Origin: an uncultured Anaeromusa sp.
GTDB lineage: Bacteria > Bacillota > Negativicutes > Anaeromusales > Anaeromusaceae
NCBI RefSeq assembly: GCF_963668665.1
Contig: NZ_OY764902.1
Coordinates: 1,677,501 to 1,741,500, forward strand
DNA: 64,000 nt
Direction: 5' to 3'
Numbering within the stretch: the stretch's first letter is position 1; the number at the start of each line of letters is the position of its first letter. The translations under genes were made by a program, and so were the position numbers. This document shows, one piece after another, positions 52,224-60,958 of this stretch. A model generated the notes under the pieces. It saw nothing but the letters and a program-made list of their open reading frames with translations, was not told the origin of the DNA and did no database searches.

Positions 52224-54368
52224 ATGCAGCATAATTTGGCAAGATTTCTAAGACAAAGGGCGGTAAGAAGCTATATTATGTTGATGTTTGCTGGCGGTAT
52301 AATAGTGTTTTTGGCCATACTTAGTTATGGGCTGTATGCCAGTGAATTGCAAACGATAGAAGACAGCACACGGCAAGTCTCTGTTATTGTGAATAATGAC
52401 ATTGAAACAAGAGTCTCAAATTATTTAGAAGAGTCGTATCAACTAGAAAAAATTAGTAAAAGTGTGTTTGTTGGCCGCCAAATTGATATGTTGGATCAGG
52501 TTCAGAGAGATAGATACTTTGTGGAAATGCTTAAAATTTTTAAGCGAGTTAACAATACGTACATTGTTTTAGCAACTGGTGAACAATATGGCGCCAGTCG
52601 AGATGGAGATAGAGGATTTTTCGTTTGGGATTATGACCGTGACAAGGAGAAATTAGAGTATTATCTCTATGATGAACAACAAGGCCGTCAAGGGAAGGTA
52701 AAAAGTATACTTGGATATAATCCGCTCCAGCGGCCGCCTTATATAAAAGCAGTTGAGACGAAGCAACAAGGATGGACCAATGTCTATCCTTCGATATCTG
52801 GCGGGGGAGTCATTGTTGCAAAAACATGTCCGGTATATTCGGAGGATAATCAATTGCTGGCGGTACTTATGAGTGCTGTTGATTTAGATTGGTTTAATAA
52901 ATTTTTGGATTCCTTATCAATTACCGAGCACTCAATGGTATTTATTTTGTCAAAGGATGCAGAAATTATTGCAGCTTCTAATGCGCCGACAGTAAGCGGC
53001 GAAAAAAGGACTAGCTTGCTTCATTCCCGTGATATCCCGGTATTGAACCAGGGCTTGAGGGAGTTGAAAGAAAAAGAGGTCACACTCGAACTGCTTCAAC
53101 AAGGGGTAGAATGTAAGTTTCAGTTTGAAGGAGAAACTTTTTTGTTGTATATGAATCCCATACAAGGAGATATGCAGTGGCGCAGTGCAATTCTGATCCC
53201 GGAGAAAGACTTGCGAGAACGCTTAAGTGCTTTTTCTAACCAATTGAACATTTTAATGGTTATTGGCAGCTTTTTCGCATTGATTATAGGGGCAACTGTT
53301 GCCCGATATAGTATTGACCCGATCGTAAAGGCTACCAAAGTCGCAAAGGAAATTGCAGAAGGAGACTTTAGCAATAAAATAGCGATAGTTCGTCAGGACG
53401 AAGTCGGGGAAATGGTTCGAAGGATCGATGAAATGTCAACTAAGGTCAAGGAACAATTTGATTTTGAAAGAGAAGCGGCAGAGAATGAAAAAAAATTACG
53501 CCAACAGGAAGAAGAAATAACAAAGGCTGTAGCGAGTTTTGTGCCGTATGCATTCTTAGATATATTAGGAAAACATAGTATCCTAGAAATTTCTCCTGGG
53601 GATCATGTCGAAAAAGAAATCACCATTTTATTTAGTGACATCCGTTCTTTTACAAAAATTTCGGAAAAAATGGAAAATGCGGAGCTGTTTACATTTATTA
53701 ACTGTTATTTAGAGTTGGCTATAGACGTAATCACGGCTAACAATGGCTTTATTGACAAATTTATTGGTGATGCAATTATGGTGCTTTTTCCTAGTGCTAG
53801 CGATGATGCATTGCGGGCGATTATTGAACTGCGTAAAAAATTGCCTCAGGGTTGTTGGCAGCATGAGGAAGAACCCTTGCTTATTGGCGCGGGTATTCAT
53901 TTTGGCAGTGTGACGTTAGGAACGGTTGGAACACTCACGCGTATGGAGACTACTGTTCTTGGAGATTCTGTAAATTTAGCCGCGCGTTTGGAAAGCGCAA
54001 CTAAGGTGTATGGTATCGATATTTTGATTTCAGAACCGGTATATTGTCGGTTATTGCATCCCGAAGCATTTTATATACGAGAAATTGATACGGTAAAAGT
54101 TAAAGGGAAAAATCAACCAATTAAATTGTATGAAGTATTTGACGGTGATTCGGAGGAATTAAGACAGGCTAAAAAGGAAAATACCCCTCTGTTTATGACG
54201 GGACTGGAATTATATAAAAATGGCGATTTTGTACAAGCGGAAAAAACTTTTCGGAAATGCCAGGAATGTTGCCCGGAGGATAAATTATTGCTTGTATATA
54301 TTAAGCGTTGTTGTACCTTGCAGCGGGTTCCGCCAGGGCCTGATTGGAAAGGGATAAGCGGTATATAA
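52224..54368 (+). CDS. Class III adenylate cyclase with dCache-like sensor and HAMP (second copy)
   Basis: 714 residues with the same plan as the cyclase at 46658: two membrane segments, Cache-like sensor, HAMP, cyclase domain (about 440-640) and tail ending RVPPGPDWKGISGI. Metal Asp in LFSDIRSFT and DKFIGDAIMVLF, substrate Lys and Thr (DKFIGD, TTVLGD), transition-state residues in NLAARLE. All catalytic residues intact. GGAGGG lies 4 bases before ATG 52224; ATG 52212 is an alternative. Last gene before a strong terminator. Confidence 0.93.
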   Translation: MQHNLARFLRQRAVRSYIMLMFAGGIIVFLAILSYGLYASELQTIEDSTRQVSVIVNNDIETRVSNYLEESYQLEKISKSVFVGRQIDMLDQVQRDRYFVEMLKIFKRVNNTYIVLATGEQYGASRDGDRGFFVWDYDRDKEKLEYYLYDEQQGRQGKVKSILGYNPLQRPPYIKAVETKQQGWTNVYPSISGGGVIVAKTCPVYSEDNQLLAVLMSAVDLDWFNKFLDSLSITEHSMVFILSKDAEIIAASNAPTVSGEKRTSLLHSRDIPVLNQGLRELKEKEVTLELLQQGVECKFQFEGETFLLYMNPIQGDMQWRSAILIPEKDLRERLSAFSNQLNILMVIGSFFALIIGATVARYSIDPIVKATKVAKEIAEGDFSNKIAIVRQDEVGEMVRRIDEMSTKVKEQFDFEREAAENEKKLRQQEEEITKAVASFVPYAFLDILGKHSILEISPGDHVEKEITILFSDIRSFTKISEKMENAELFTFINCYLELAIDVITANNGFIDKFIGDAIMVLFPSASDDALRAIIELRKKLPQGCWQHEEEPLLIGAGIHFGSVTLGTVGTLTRMETTVLGDSVNLAARLESATKVYGIDILISEPVYCRLLHPEAFYIREIDTVKVKGKNQPIKLYEVFDGDSEELRQAKKENTPLFMTGLELYKNGDFVQAEKTFRKCQECCPEDKLLLVYIKRCCTLQRVPPGPDWKGISGI

Positions 54369-54392
54369 CAACTTGTGAATGACGTTCTAAGA

Positions 54393-54444
54393 AAAGAGAT
54401 CGACAAAAACTTCTCATGTGGGAAGTTTTTGTCGATCTCTTTTT
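54393..54444 (+). terminator. Terminator of the cAMP-module operon
   Basis: AAGAGATCGACAAAAACTTC and its complement around TCATGTG, followed by TTTTTA. It is a 20-bp near-perfect stem. Confidence 0.95.
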
Positions 54445-54552
54445 ATGGTTACAAGATGGAAAACTAAAATGCCTCAAAAAAAGAGTGATTAATTTGAAAA
54501 AACAGCAGACTATTATCCTGAAAATGGAACAAAAGAGAAAAAATGAGATTAA

Positions 54553-54568
54553 TGGCATGGGATTTGCT
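54553..54568 (+). promoter_or_regulatory. Sigma-54 (-24/-12) promoter
   Basis: TGGCAT-GGGAT-TTGCT, with GG and GC separated by exactly 10 bases, matching the TGGCAC-N5-TTGCW consensus. It is 58 bases upstream of the EAL-HDOD start and after the terminator. The only NtrC-type activator in the window is at 45014-46489. Confidence 0.82.
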
Positions 54569-54625
54569 TAAATATAGTAACTGCAAACAGCATAGCTTAA
54601 TCGATAGAAGTGAGAGGAGATCTTT

Positions 54626-55864
54626 GTGGAAAATAGTCAAGAAGTTCATGTTGCGCGTCAGCCGATTTTTGATCGGAAGCAAAACGTAGTGGCATATGAA
54701 TTGTTATTTCGCGGTAAGAACAGTATAAATTTGTATGATGGAGAAGATGGAGATCTTGCAACGCAGGAAGTGATAAGTAATAGTTTTTTGGTCATTGGCA
54801 TTGCACAGATATCAGGGGATAAGAAAGCGTTTATTAATTTTACTGAAAATGCATTAAAGCGCAATATGGCGCTTATGTTACCTAAAGACTTAGTAGCTAT
54901 TGAAGTCTTGGAGTCTGTGGAAGCGACTGAAGAAATCATTACATGTTGTAAAGAGCTTAAAGAGAAAGGCTATAGCATTGTTCTGGACGATTTCGTCTTT
55001 AGTCCAAGTTATATGCCATTAATTCTCTTAGCGGATATTATTAAAGTTGATTATCGAGCTACTACTTATGAGGAACGGAAAAAACTATTAGAATGCAAAG
55101 CCGCTTATTCTGTAGAATTTCTGGCGGAGAAAATTGAAACGCCAGAAGAATTCTCTGAAGCATTAGACATGGGGTTTGCTTATTTTCAAGGCTATTTTTT
55201 TTGTAAACCAGTTATTGTAGCTGCAAAAAATTTACCTGGCTATAAGACTAGCTATTTTCATATTCTCCAAGAGCTTAACCGGCCAGAAGTAGAATTTTCA
55301 TGCATCGAAGAAATTATTCGCAAAGACGTATCGTTGTCTTATAAGTTGCTTCGCTTTATCAACTCTCCTGTATTCGGATTCCAAAACAATATTAGCTCCT
55401 TGCGCCAAGCGTTAGCGCTATTAGGTCAAAAAGAAATTATAAAGTGGATTTCACTGATTTCGTTGCAATGTATGGGCCAAGATAAACCGGATGAGTTAAT
55501 GCTAAATTCACTTATTCGCGCTAAATTTGCCGAACAAATTGCCAAGACCAATAAGTGGCTACATATATCAGCAGACGCATTTCTGATGGGAATGCTTTCG
55601 CATATTGATGCGCTGCTGGGAAGAAGTATGACTGATGTTTTAGAAGAGATAGGTTTAGATGAAGAAATAAAAAATGCCCTAGTGGGAAGAACAAGTGCAA
55701 GTAAATTAGCCATGGTGCTGAAAATTGTTCAACTGTATGAACGCGCGAACTGGGGCGAATTGGAACAATGCATTGTGGCGTATGAATTTAACGAGGCGGC
55801 CCTTTGCCAGTCTTACCGAGAGGCCTTGGGTTGGGCGCATGACGTTCTTGTATCTAATCAGTAA
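54626..55864 (+). CDS. EAL-HDOD signalling protein (YuxH type)
   Basis: 412 residues. The EAL-like domain (about 1-200) keeps AYELLFRG, FINFTENAL, VLDDFVF, IIKVDY, AEKIETPEEF and FQGYFFCKP, but the loop after DDF lacks the GTG of active enzymes. The HDOD domain (about 205-400) follows (DVSLSYKLLRFINSP, LRQALALLGQKEIIKWISL). Proteins of this class regulate motility or development and are often inactive c-di-GMP binders. GTG 54626. First gene after the sigma-54 promoter. Confidence 0.9.
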   Translation: MENSQEVHVARQPIFDRKQNVVAYELLFRGKNSINLYDGEDGDLATQEVISNSFLVIGIAQISGDKKAFINFTENALKRNMALMLPKDLVAIEVLESVEATEEIITCCKELKEKGYSIVLDDFVFSPSYMPLILLADIIKVDYRATTYEERKKLLECKAAYSVEFLAEKIETPEEFSEALDMGFAYFQGYFFCKPVIVAAKNLPGYKTSYFHILQELNRPEVEFSCIEEIIRKDVSLSYKLLRFINSPVFGFQNNISSLRQALALLGQKEIIKWISLISLQCMGQDKPDELMLNSLIRAKFAEQIAKTNKWLHISADAFLMGMLSHIDALLGRSMTDVLEEIGLDEEIKNALVGRTSASKLAMVLKIVQLYERANWGELEQCIVAYEFNEAALCQSYREALGWAHDVLVSNQ

Positions 55865-55935
55865 GTGGACATTGAAATAGTAGTCTGCTCTATGTGATAG
55901 ACATAAACTAAACCAAATTTTGAGGAGGATGTTAA

Positions 55936-57657
55936 ATGAATTGGTTAAATAATTTAAAGGTTGCTAAAAAGTTGATGCTCTTAACGACAGTTTTGATGGT
56001 GGCGCTAGTATGTGTGGGCGGTGTCGGGTATTACTTCCTTAGTAAAACCAATGATTCTCTGAATCAGATGTACAATGAAAAAATAATTGCGTTAGAACTG
56101 ATAAATGATAATCGTGTTTTAGCAAGAAGAGTAGAAGCAAACTTATTTTCCTTAATGTTGTCAACAAATGAAAGTGAACATAGAGCACTGGTTGAGACAA
56201 TTAATGCCAATGTGAAAACTTTTGATGAAAACTTGACTAGCTTTGAAAAAATGCCGCTAGATTCTCATTCGCGCGAAGAAGTGAAAGAAATAAGAGCCGT
56301 ATTAGGAAAATATAGAGATGCACGTAGCGAAGTGATTGCACTTGCGAGTCAGAATAAGAACGCTGAAGCATATGCCGTATATAATCAAAAGGCTAAAGTG
56401 TTTGCAGATGAATTTATAAAGAAGTTTATTGTTTTAGGGGAAGAAACCAAAAAATCAGCGGAAGACATGAATAAACAAAATCAGAAAGACTTTGCCTTTG
56501 CGAATGCGCTTTTTATTGCTATTATTGTTTCGTCTATTTTGCTAGGCGTTGTTCTGAGTTATTTAATTATAAAGCGGATTACCAAACGTTTAGACGATGT
56601 GGTTGTGTTTATGGAGACCGTATCGCATGGCGACTTTACTCGGAAAGTATCTGAGGAAAATATGCAAGACAAAAGCGAATTTGGAGTTGTTTCCAAAGCG
56701 ATCTCTGCAATGAATAAAAGCATTAGTGATTTAATCCGAAATATTGCTGACACGTCGGAACAATTGGCTGCTTCCGCAGAAGAGTTGACCGCGAGTGCAG
56801 AGCAGTCCTCGCTTGCTTCTACTCAGGTTGCGCATTCCATTACCTCTGTGGCCCAAGGCGCTGTATCGCAAACACATGCGATTGATACAACATCAGCTAC
56901 AGTTCAAACCCTTTCGGCTGGTCTAGAAGAAGCTGCAGCTAGTGCGCAAGAGGTTACCGAAAAATCGGTTCAAGCTTCGCAAACAGCGAATGAAGGAGGC
57001 AAAACCGTTGTCCAAGCTGTTTCTCAAATGAAGCATATTCAAGAGACGGTGACTTTTTCGGCGCAAGTCGTCGATAAGCTTGGCGAAAGTTCCCAGGAAA
57101 TTGGGCAAATTGTTGATGCTATATCGGGGATCGCTGCTCAGACTAATTTGCTCGCCCTTAATGCTGCCATTGAAGCAGCACGAGCTGGAGAACAGGGGCG
57201 CGGTTTTGCGGTGGTAGCAGAGGAAGTTCGCCATTTAGCGGAACAGTCGCAAGATGCCGCTAAAAAAATAACTGGATTAATTAGTGAAATTCAAAGAGAT
57301 ACTGCCAAAGCGGTTGCTGCTATGGAAAGTGGAACAAAAGAAGTTGAGATTGGCGTGGATGTAGTTACTAGTGCGGGGAATGCTTTCCAAAATATTGAGG
57401 TCATTGTAGGGCATGTAGCAGAGCAAATGCAAGAGATGTCAACGGTTATTGAACATATGGCGCAGGGAAGTCAGCAGATTGTCACTGCCGTTGCCGAAAT
57501 AGACTCGCTAAGTAAAAAAGCTTCTTCAGAGGCGGAAAATGTGGCGGCTATTACAGAAGAGCAGTCTGCTTCTTCTGAGGAAATTGCATCTTCTAGTCAA
57601 AGCCTAGCTCATATGGCTCAAGACATGCAATTGGCCATTAACCAATTTAAGTTGTAA
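55936..57657 (+). CDS. Methyl-accepting chemotaxis protein (second receptor)
   Basis: 573 residues. Membrane segments at about 12-32 and 190-212, helical 4HB_MCP-like sensor between, HAMP, and MCP signalling domain with [20 protein letters not shown] and [27 protein letters not shown] precedes ATG 55936. It is 71 bases after the EAL-HDOD gene with no terminator between, so it probably belongs to the sigma-54 operon. Confidence 0.94.
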   Translation: MNWLNNLKVAKKLMLLTTVLMVALVCVGGVGYYFLSKTNDSLNQMYNEKIIALELINDNRVLARRVEANLFSLMLSTNESEHRALVETINANVKTFDENLTSFEKMPLDSHSREEVKEIRAVLGKYRDARSEVIALASQNKNAEAYAVYNQKAKVFADEFIKKFIVLGEETKKSAEDMNKQNQKDFAFANALFIAIIVSSILLGVVLSYLIIKRITKRLDDVVVFMETVSHGDFTRKVSEENMQDKSEFGVVSKAISAMNKSISDLIRNIADTSEQLAASAEELTASAEQSSLASTQVAHSITSVAQGAVSQTHAIDTTSATVQTLSAGLEEAAASAQEVTEKSVQASQTANEGGKTVVQAVSQMKHIQETVTFSAQVVDKLGESSQEIGQIVDAISGIAAQTNLLALNAAIEAARAGEQGRGFAVVAEEVRHLAEQSQDAAKKITGLISEIQRDTAKAVAAMESGTKEVEIGVDVVTSAGNAFQNIEVIVGHVAEQMQEMSTVIEHMAQGSQQIVTAVAEIDSLSKKASSEAENVAAITEEQSASSEEIASSSQSLAHMAQDMQLAINQFKL

Positions 57658-57679
57658 GTAGTTTCGTGAGGAGAATTCG

Positions 57680-58261
57680 ATGAGGAAAGAGTATGTTTGT
57701 ATGCGAAAAAAGGAAGTTTATGATGCTGAAAATTCGGTGTTTGCATATGAGCTAACAACGTATACCGGTCCGCCGTTTGAAATTAATGCTTTGTGGAAAA
57801 CAGAAAATAGCGGCCTTGTAAAATTGTTTCTGGAATTCGGATTTAATAGCTGTTTTGCAGGCAAGAGAGTGATTATTAAAGTGGGTGATCTCTTAAATGA
57901 AATGGGGGAAGTATTAAAATATCCGCCGGAAAAAGTTTTAGTGACGTGTTGTGAATTTAAATCAGTATGTAAAAAAATGTTGTTAGCGTGTAAGCTCTTG
58001 AAGAACAAAGGGTATTTGATTGTTGTTGATCAATATGCTTTGAAGCGAGGACATTCAAAATTATTAAAGTTAGCGGACTTTGTTAGGGTTGATTTTCAAA
58101 CAGCGTCTCTAGTTCAAATTTTCGCAGCTCCTCAGAAGGCTCAAAAATATTCATTGCAGTGTATAGCAGTGAATTTAGATACTGCAGATCGTGTTAATTT
58201 GGCGAAACACTGTAATTATCAATATTTTCATGGGGAGAACGTTGACTCTTTTTTGTATTGA
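57680..58261 (+). CDS. Stand-alone degenerate EAL-domain protein
   Basis: 193 residues. It aligns by eye with the EAL half of the protein at 54626: VFAYELTTYTG with VVAYELLFRG, VLVTCCEFKSV with the VEATEEIITCC region, NKGYLIVVDQYAL with EKGYSIVLDDFVF, LADFVRVDFQTAS with LADIIKVDYRATT, and CNYQYFHGENV with FAYFQGYFF. The Asp pair is DQ, the Lys is Arg and Gln is His, so catalysis is very unlikely. No HDOD follows. 22 bases after the chemoreceptor gene. Confidence 0.75.
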   Translation: MRKEYVCMRKKEVYDAENSVFAYELTTYTGPPFEINALWKTENSGLVKLFLEFGFNSCFAGKRVIIKVGDLLNEMGEVLKYPPEKVLVTCCEFKSVCKKMLLACKLLKNKGYLIVVDQYALKRGHSKLLKLADFVRVDFQTASLVQIFAAPQKAQKYSLQCIAVNLDTADRVNLAKHCNYQYFHGENVDSFLY

Positions 58262-58295
58262 GTCTAGTTTATGAGTATCTGGAGAAAGGTGGCTG

Positions 58296-59660
58296 TTGTT
58301 TGGTATGGATCGTATAGAGTCATCTTTCGTGGCGCCTAAAGAGGAGCTTGTTCAAGAATCAAATAAAGAGCTGCTGCAAAGAGTTAGTACTACGTTCTTT
58401 TTTCTGCACGAAGGCGTCATCACCACAGACGCAGCAGGAAAAATCCTTTTAATGAACAAAAGTGCTGAGAACTTAACCGGGTGGTCAAGCGAAGAAGCAT
58501 ATGATAAAGAATTTGCAGAAGTTTTTCATTTGCGCCATGCAGCGGCAAGAGAAAGTACGATCAATCCAGTAAAGGAGGTATTGGAAACAGGCAAATTAAG
58601 CCATGCTCCTGCTGATATTGTGTTAATCGATAAAAATGGCACGGAACGATATATCGCCGGGACTTGCGTTCCTGCAATCGGAAAAAGTCGTGCAGTGACG
58701 GGAGTAATCATCAATTTTCGCGATATTACAACAGCCTGGCAGAAGCAGAAACACAAGGAGTATTTAAGTCACCGCGATGTTTTGACGGGAGCCTTTAATC
58801 GTTTCTTTTTTCAAAAAAGAATTGAAGAAGAAATATCCTGGTCAGAGAGATACCAGGAACCGTTAAGCATGATGATGCTTGATTTGGATTATTTCAAGCG
58901 AATTAATGATACATGGGGCCATCCGGTCGGAGATCTGGTACTAAAAGAACTGGCTCAACTTATTCGAGGTTTGATTCGAAAAACGGATTTTTTGGTTCGC
59001 TTAGGAGGAGAGGAATTTATAATCGTTATGCCGCAGACGAATGGCGATGACGTTGCCAGAGCGGCAGAAAAGATCCGAATTCTTTTGGAGCAGCATCGGT
59101 ATCCGATAGTAGGACAAGTTACAGTTAGTATTGGCGTGGCTGAACATATTGAGGGGGAAACATTTGATAGCTGGTATGGGCGGGTAGACGGTGCTATGTA
59201 TCAAGCTAAAGACAACGGGCGGAATTGTGTTAAAATTGCAGACAAGCAAGAACTCCGTTCGGTTGTAGCTGATCCTCCGAAGTGGCAGGAAGAGTGGGAA
59301 AGTGGTCACAACGGTATTGATAAACAGCATCGTGAATTGATTGAGATGGGAAAACTGCTTTATGATTTATCAATTCAGGGTATTGAATCCAAGACCGTAT
59401 TAAAGCAACTAGACCGAGTGTTGAAGTATCTTGCAGAGCATATTGAGTATGAAGAGAAATTGTTGCTCCAAATAGGCTATCCCGGTTTTTTGCGACACAA
59501 AGAAACTCATGATAGATTGCTTGAAATTGCATTTAACCTTAGAGAAACCTATACCCAACGAAGGCTGAGACCCGCAATTTTTTTCTCGTTTCTTATTGAT
59601 GACTTTATTTTTGGACATATTTTGCAAGAGGATAATGATTACTTCCCTTACGTGAAATGA
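58296..59660 (+). CDS. PAS-GGDEF diguanylate cyclase with C-terminal hemerythrin domain
   Basis: 454 residues. PAS about 28-150, GGDEF about 160-320 with active motif RLGGEEF and an inhibitory I-site RKTD exactly five residues before it, then a hemerythrin domain (about 330-454) with all ligands: H in DKQHREL, HIEYEE, RHKETH and HILQED. It makes c-di-GMP from GTP under likely control of oxygen or redox state at the di-iron site. TTG 58296 follows GGAGAAAGG; ATG 58305 is an alternative start. Confidence 0.93.
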   Translation: MFGMDRIESSFVAPKEELVQESNKELLQRVSTTFFFLHEGVITTDAAGKILLMNKSAENLTGWSSEEAYDKEFAEVFHLRHAAARESTINPVKEVLETGKLSHAPADIVLIDKNGTERYIAGTCVPAIGKSRAVTGVIINFRDITTAWQKQKHKEYLSHRDVLTGAFNRFFFQKRIEEEISWSERYQEPLSMMMLDLDYFKRINDTWGHPVGDLVLKELAQLIRGLIRKTDFLVRLGGEEFIIVMPQTNGDDVARAAEKIRILLEQHRYPIVGQVTVSIGVAEHIEGETFDSWYGRVDGAMYQAKDNGRNCVKIADKQELRSVVADPPKWQEEWESGHNGIDKQHRELIEMGKLLYDLSIQGIESKTVLKQLDRVLKYLAEHIEYEEKLLLQIGYPGFLRHKETHDRLLEIAFNLRETYTQRRLRPAIFFSFLIDDFIFGHILQEDNDYFPYVK

Positions 59661-60002
59661 AAATGAGCTTACTACGGGTAAGCAAAAAGTTCATTGGACA
59701 AGTCTTTTTTGCTAATTAGTCGTGTGGCTACTCGACGTTGGCAAAGGGGCTGGTTCTAATGAACTTTTACTTTTTATTCGTCTTTAGAATTTGGCAGGAG
59801 TGGATTCAGCAAATTATTCAACCATAGTCTATAGCGGAAATCTCCAGAGCGGTATGGCCGCAGCTAATGTATGGAGGTAACCTCTATTTTGGAAATAAAA
59901 AGAGGATTGCCTGGTGACAGAGAGAATGTAATCCATTAGGAAATTATGGGATTTGCATACTGACTCAGGATTGGAAATTGTATGCTAACAAAGGAGGAAA
60001 CT
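59661..60002. other. Intergenic gap, mostly unassigned
   Basis: AAAAAGTTCATT (59684-59695) and AATGAACTTTT (59758-59768) could form a long-loop terminator followed by ACTTTTTATT. The remaining 230 bases hold no gene, known riboswitch or family A repeat that I can see. Confidence 0.4.
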
Positions 60003-60431
60003 ATGCTTGATTCTGCGATGATTTCTATATTGAAAACCCAGGTGTGCTTTTTGGGGACTTCGCACGACAATGTGCCGCGAGTGCGGCCTATGCGTCCGTT
60101 TGTTAGTGAAGAGGGAACCGTTTGGCTCATCAGTTATACAGATACTGAAAAAACAAGAGAGATAGAAGCTAATAATACGGTTGAATTATGTGCGGTTGAT
60201 GAAAACAGCAATGTTCTTCGGCTGCAGGGCAAGTTAGTGGGGGAAGAGAAGCTTCCTTTAGAAGAAAAAGAAAAGGTGCGTCGTAAAATCGTTGAAGAGC
60301 TGCCAGGCGCTGCGGACTTTTTTGCTGGATATACCGATCCGCGTATGGCGATTTTTAAATTTGAGATTGAAAATATCATTTTTCGTAGCTTGGAGAATGT
60401 TGTGCGCGCTGAACTTCATTTTCGCAAGTAA
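60003..60431 (+). CDS. Pyridoxamine 5'-phosphate oxidase-fold protein
   Basis: 142 residues of the flavin-binding split-barrel type: VCFLGTSHDNVPRVRPMRPF near the start, then VWLISYTDTEKTREIEANN and FKFEIENIIFRSLE. Such small proteins bind FMN, F420 or heme; substrate unknown. AAAGGAGG selects ATG 60003. 38 bases before tspO. Confidence 0.88.
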   Translation: MLDSAMISILKTQVCFLGTSHDNVPRVRPMRPFVSEEGTVWLISYTDTEKTREIEANNTVELCAVDENSNVLRLQGKLVGEEKLPLEEKEKVRRKIVEELPGAADFFAGYTDPRMAIFKFEIENIIFRSLENVVRAELHFRK

Positions 60432-60469
60432 ACGCAGAAACTGCTTGCTTTAAAGAAGGAGGGCTTGAG

Positions 60470-60937
60470 GTGAAGAGCATTTCTAAGTTTATTCTTTCCC
60501 TGCTCAGCTGCTTTGGCGCCGGAGCGATTGGCGGCGTACTGACGCAAAGTTCGTTGAGCACTTGGTATGCGCAGCTAGTTAAGCCGGAGCTTTCGCCGCC
60601 AAACTGGGTGTTTGCGCCTGTCTGGAATGTTCTTTATTTCTTGATGGCCATCGCCTTGTATCGCCTTTTAATAAGCGAGCGGAGACAAGGAAGGCGGCTG
60701 GCGCTGGCGATGTTTGTTGTGCAACTGCTGCTCAATATAGCCTGGTCTGCGGTGTTTTTTGGACTTCACTCGCCAGGGGGCGGGCTTGTGGTAATTGCCT
60801 TTTTAGTCTTGGCCATAGGGGCAACTATGTTATGGGGCCGTCGCGTATCTAAAGTGGCGGCGGTACTGTTGGCTCCTTATCTGGGGTGGGTTTGTTTTGC
60901 TGCGTACTTGAATTATCAATTTTGGCGGTTGAATTGA
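60470..60937 (+). CDS. tspO: TspO/MBR-family membrane protein
   Basis: 155 residues, five membrane segments. Family signature PELSPPNWVFAPVWNVLYFL and the Trp/Tyr-rich C-terminal GWVCFAAYLNYQFWRLN. Binds porphyrins and takes part in stress signalling in bacteria. GTG 60470 follows GAAGGAGGG. Confidence 0.93.
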   Translation: MKSISKFILSLLSCFGAGAIGGVLTQSSLSTWYAQLVKPELSPPNWVFAPVWNVLYFLMAIALYRLLISERRQGRRLALAMFVVQLLLNIAWSAVFFGLHSPGGGLVVIAFLVLAIGATMLWGRRVSKVAAVLLAPYLGWVCFAAYLNYQFWRLN

Positions 60938-60958
60938 CTCTGCAAGGAGGCGTTCGAA

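Noticed and set aside
59661-60002. c-di-GMP riboswitch downstream of the GGDEF gene
   Set aside because: No match to the conserved GEMM core; only loose GGCAAAGGGG-like sequence.
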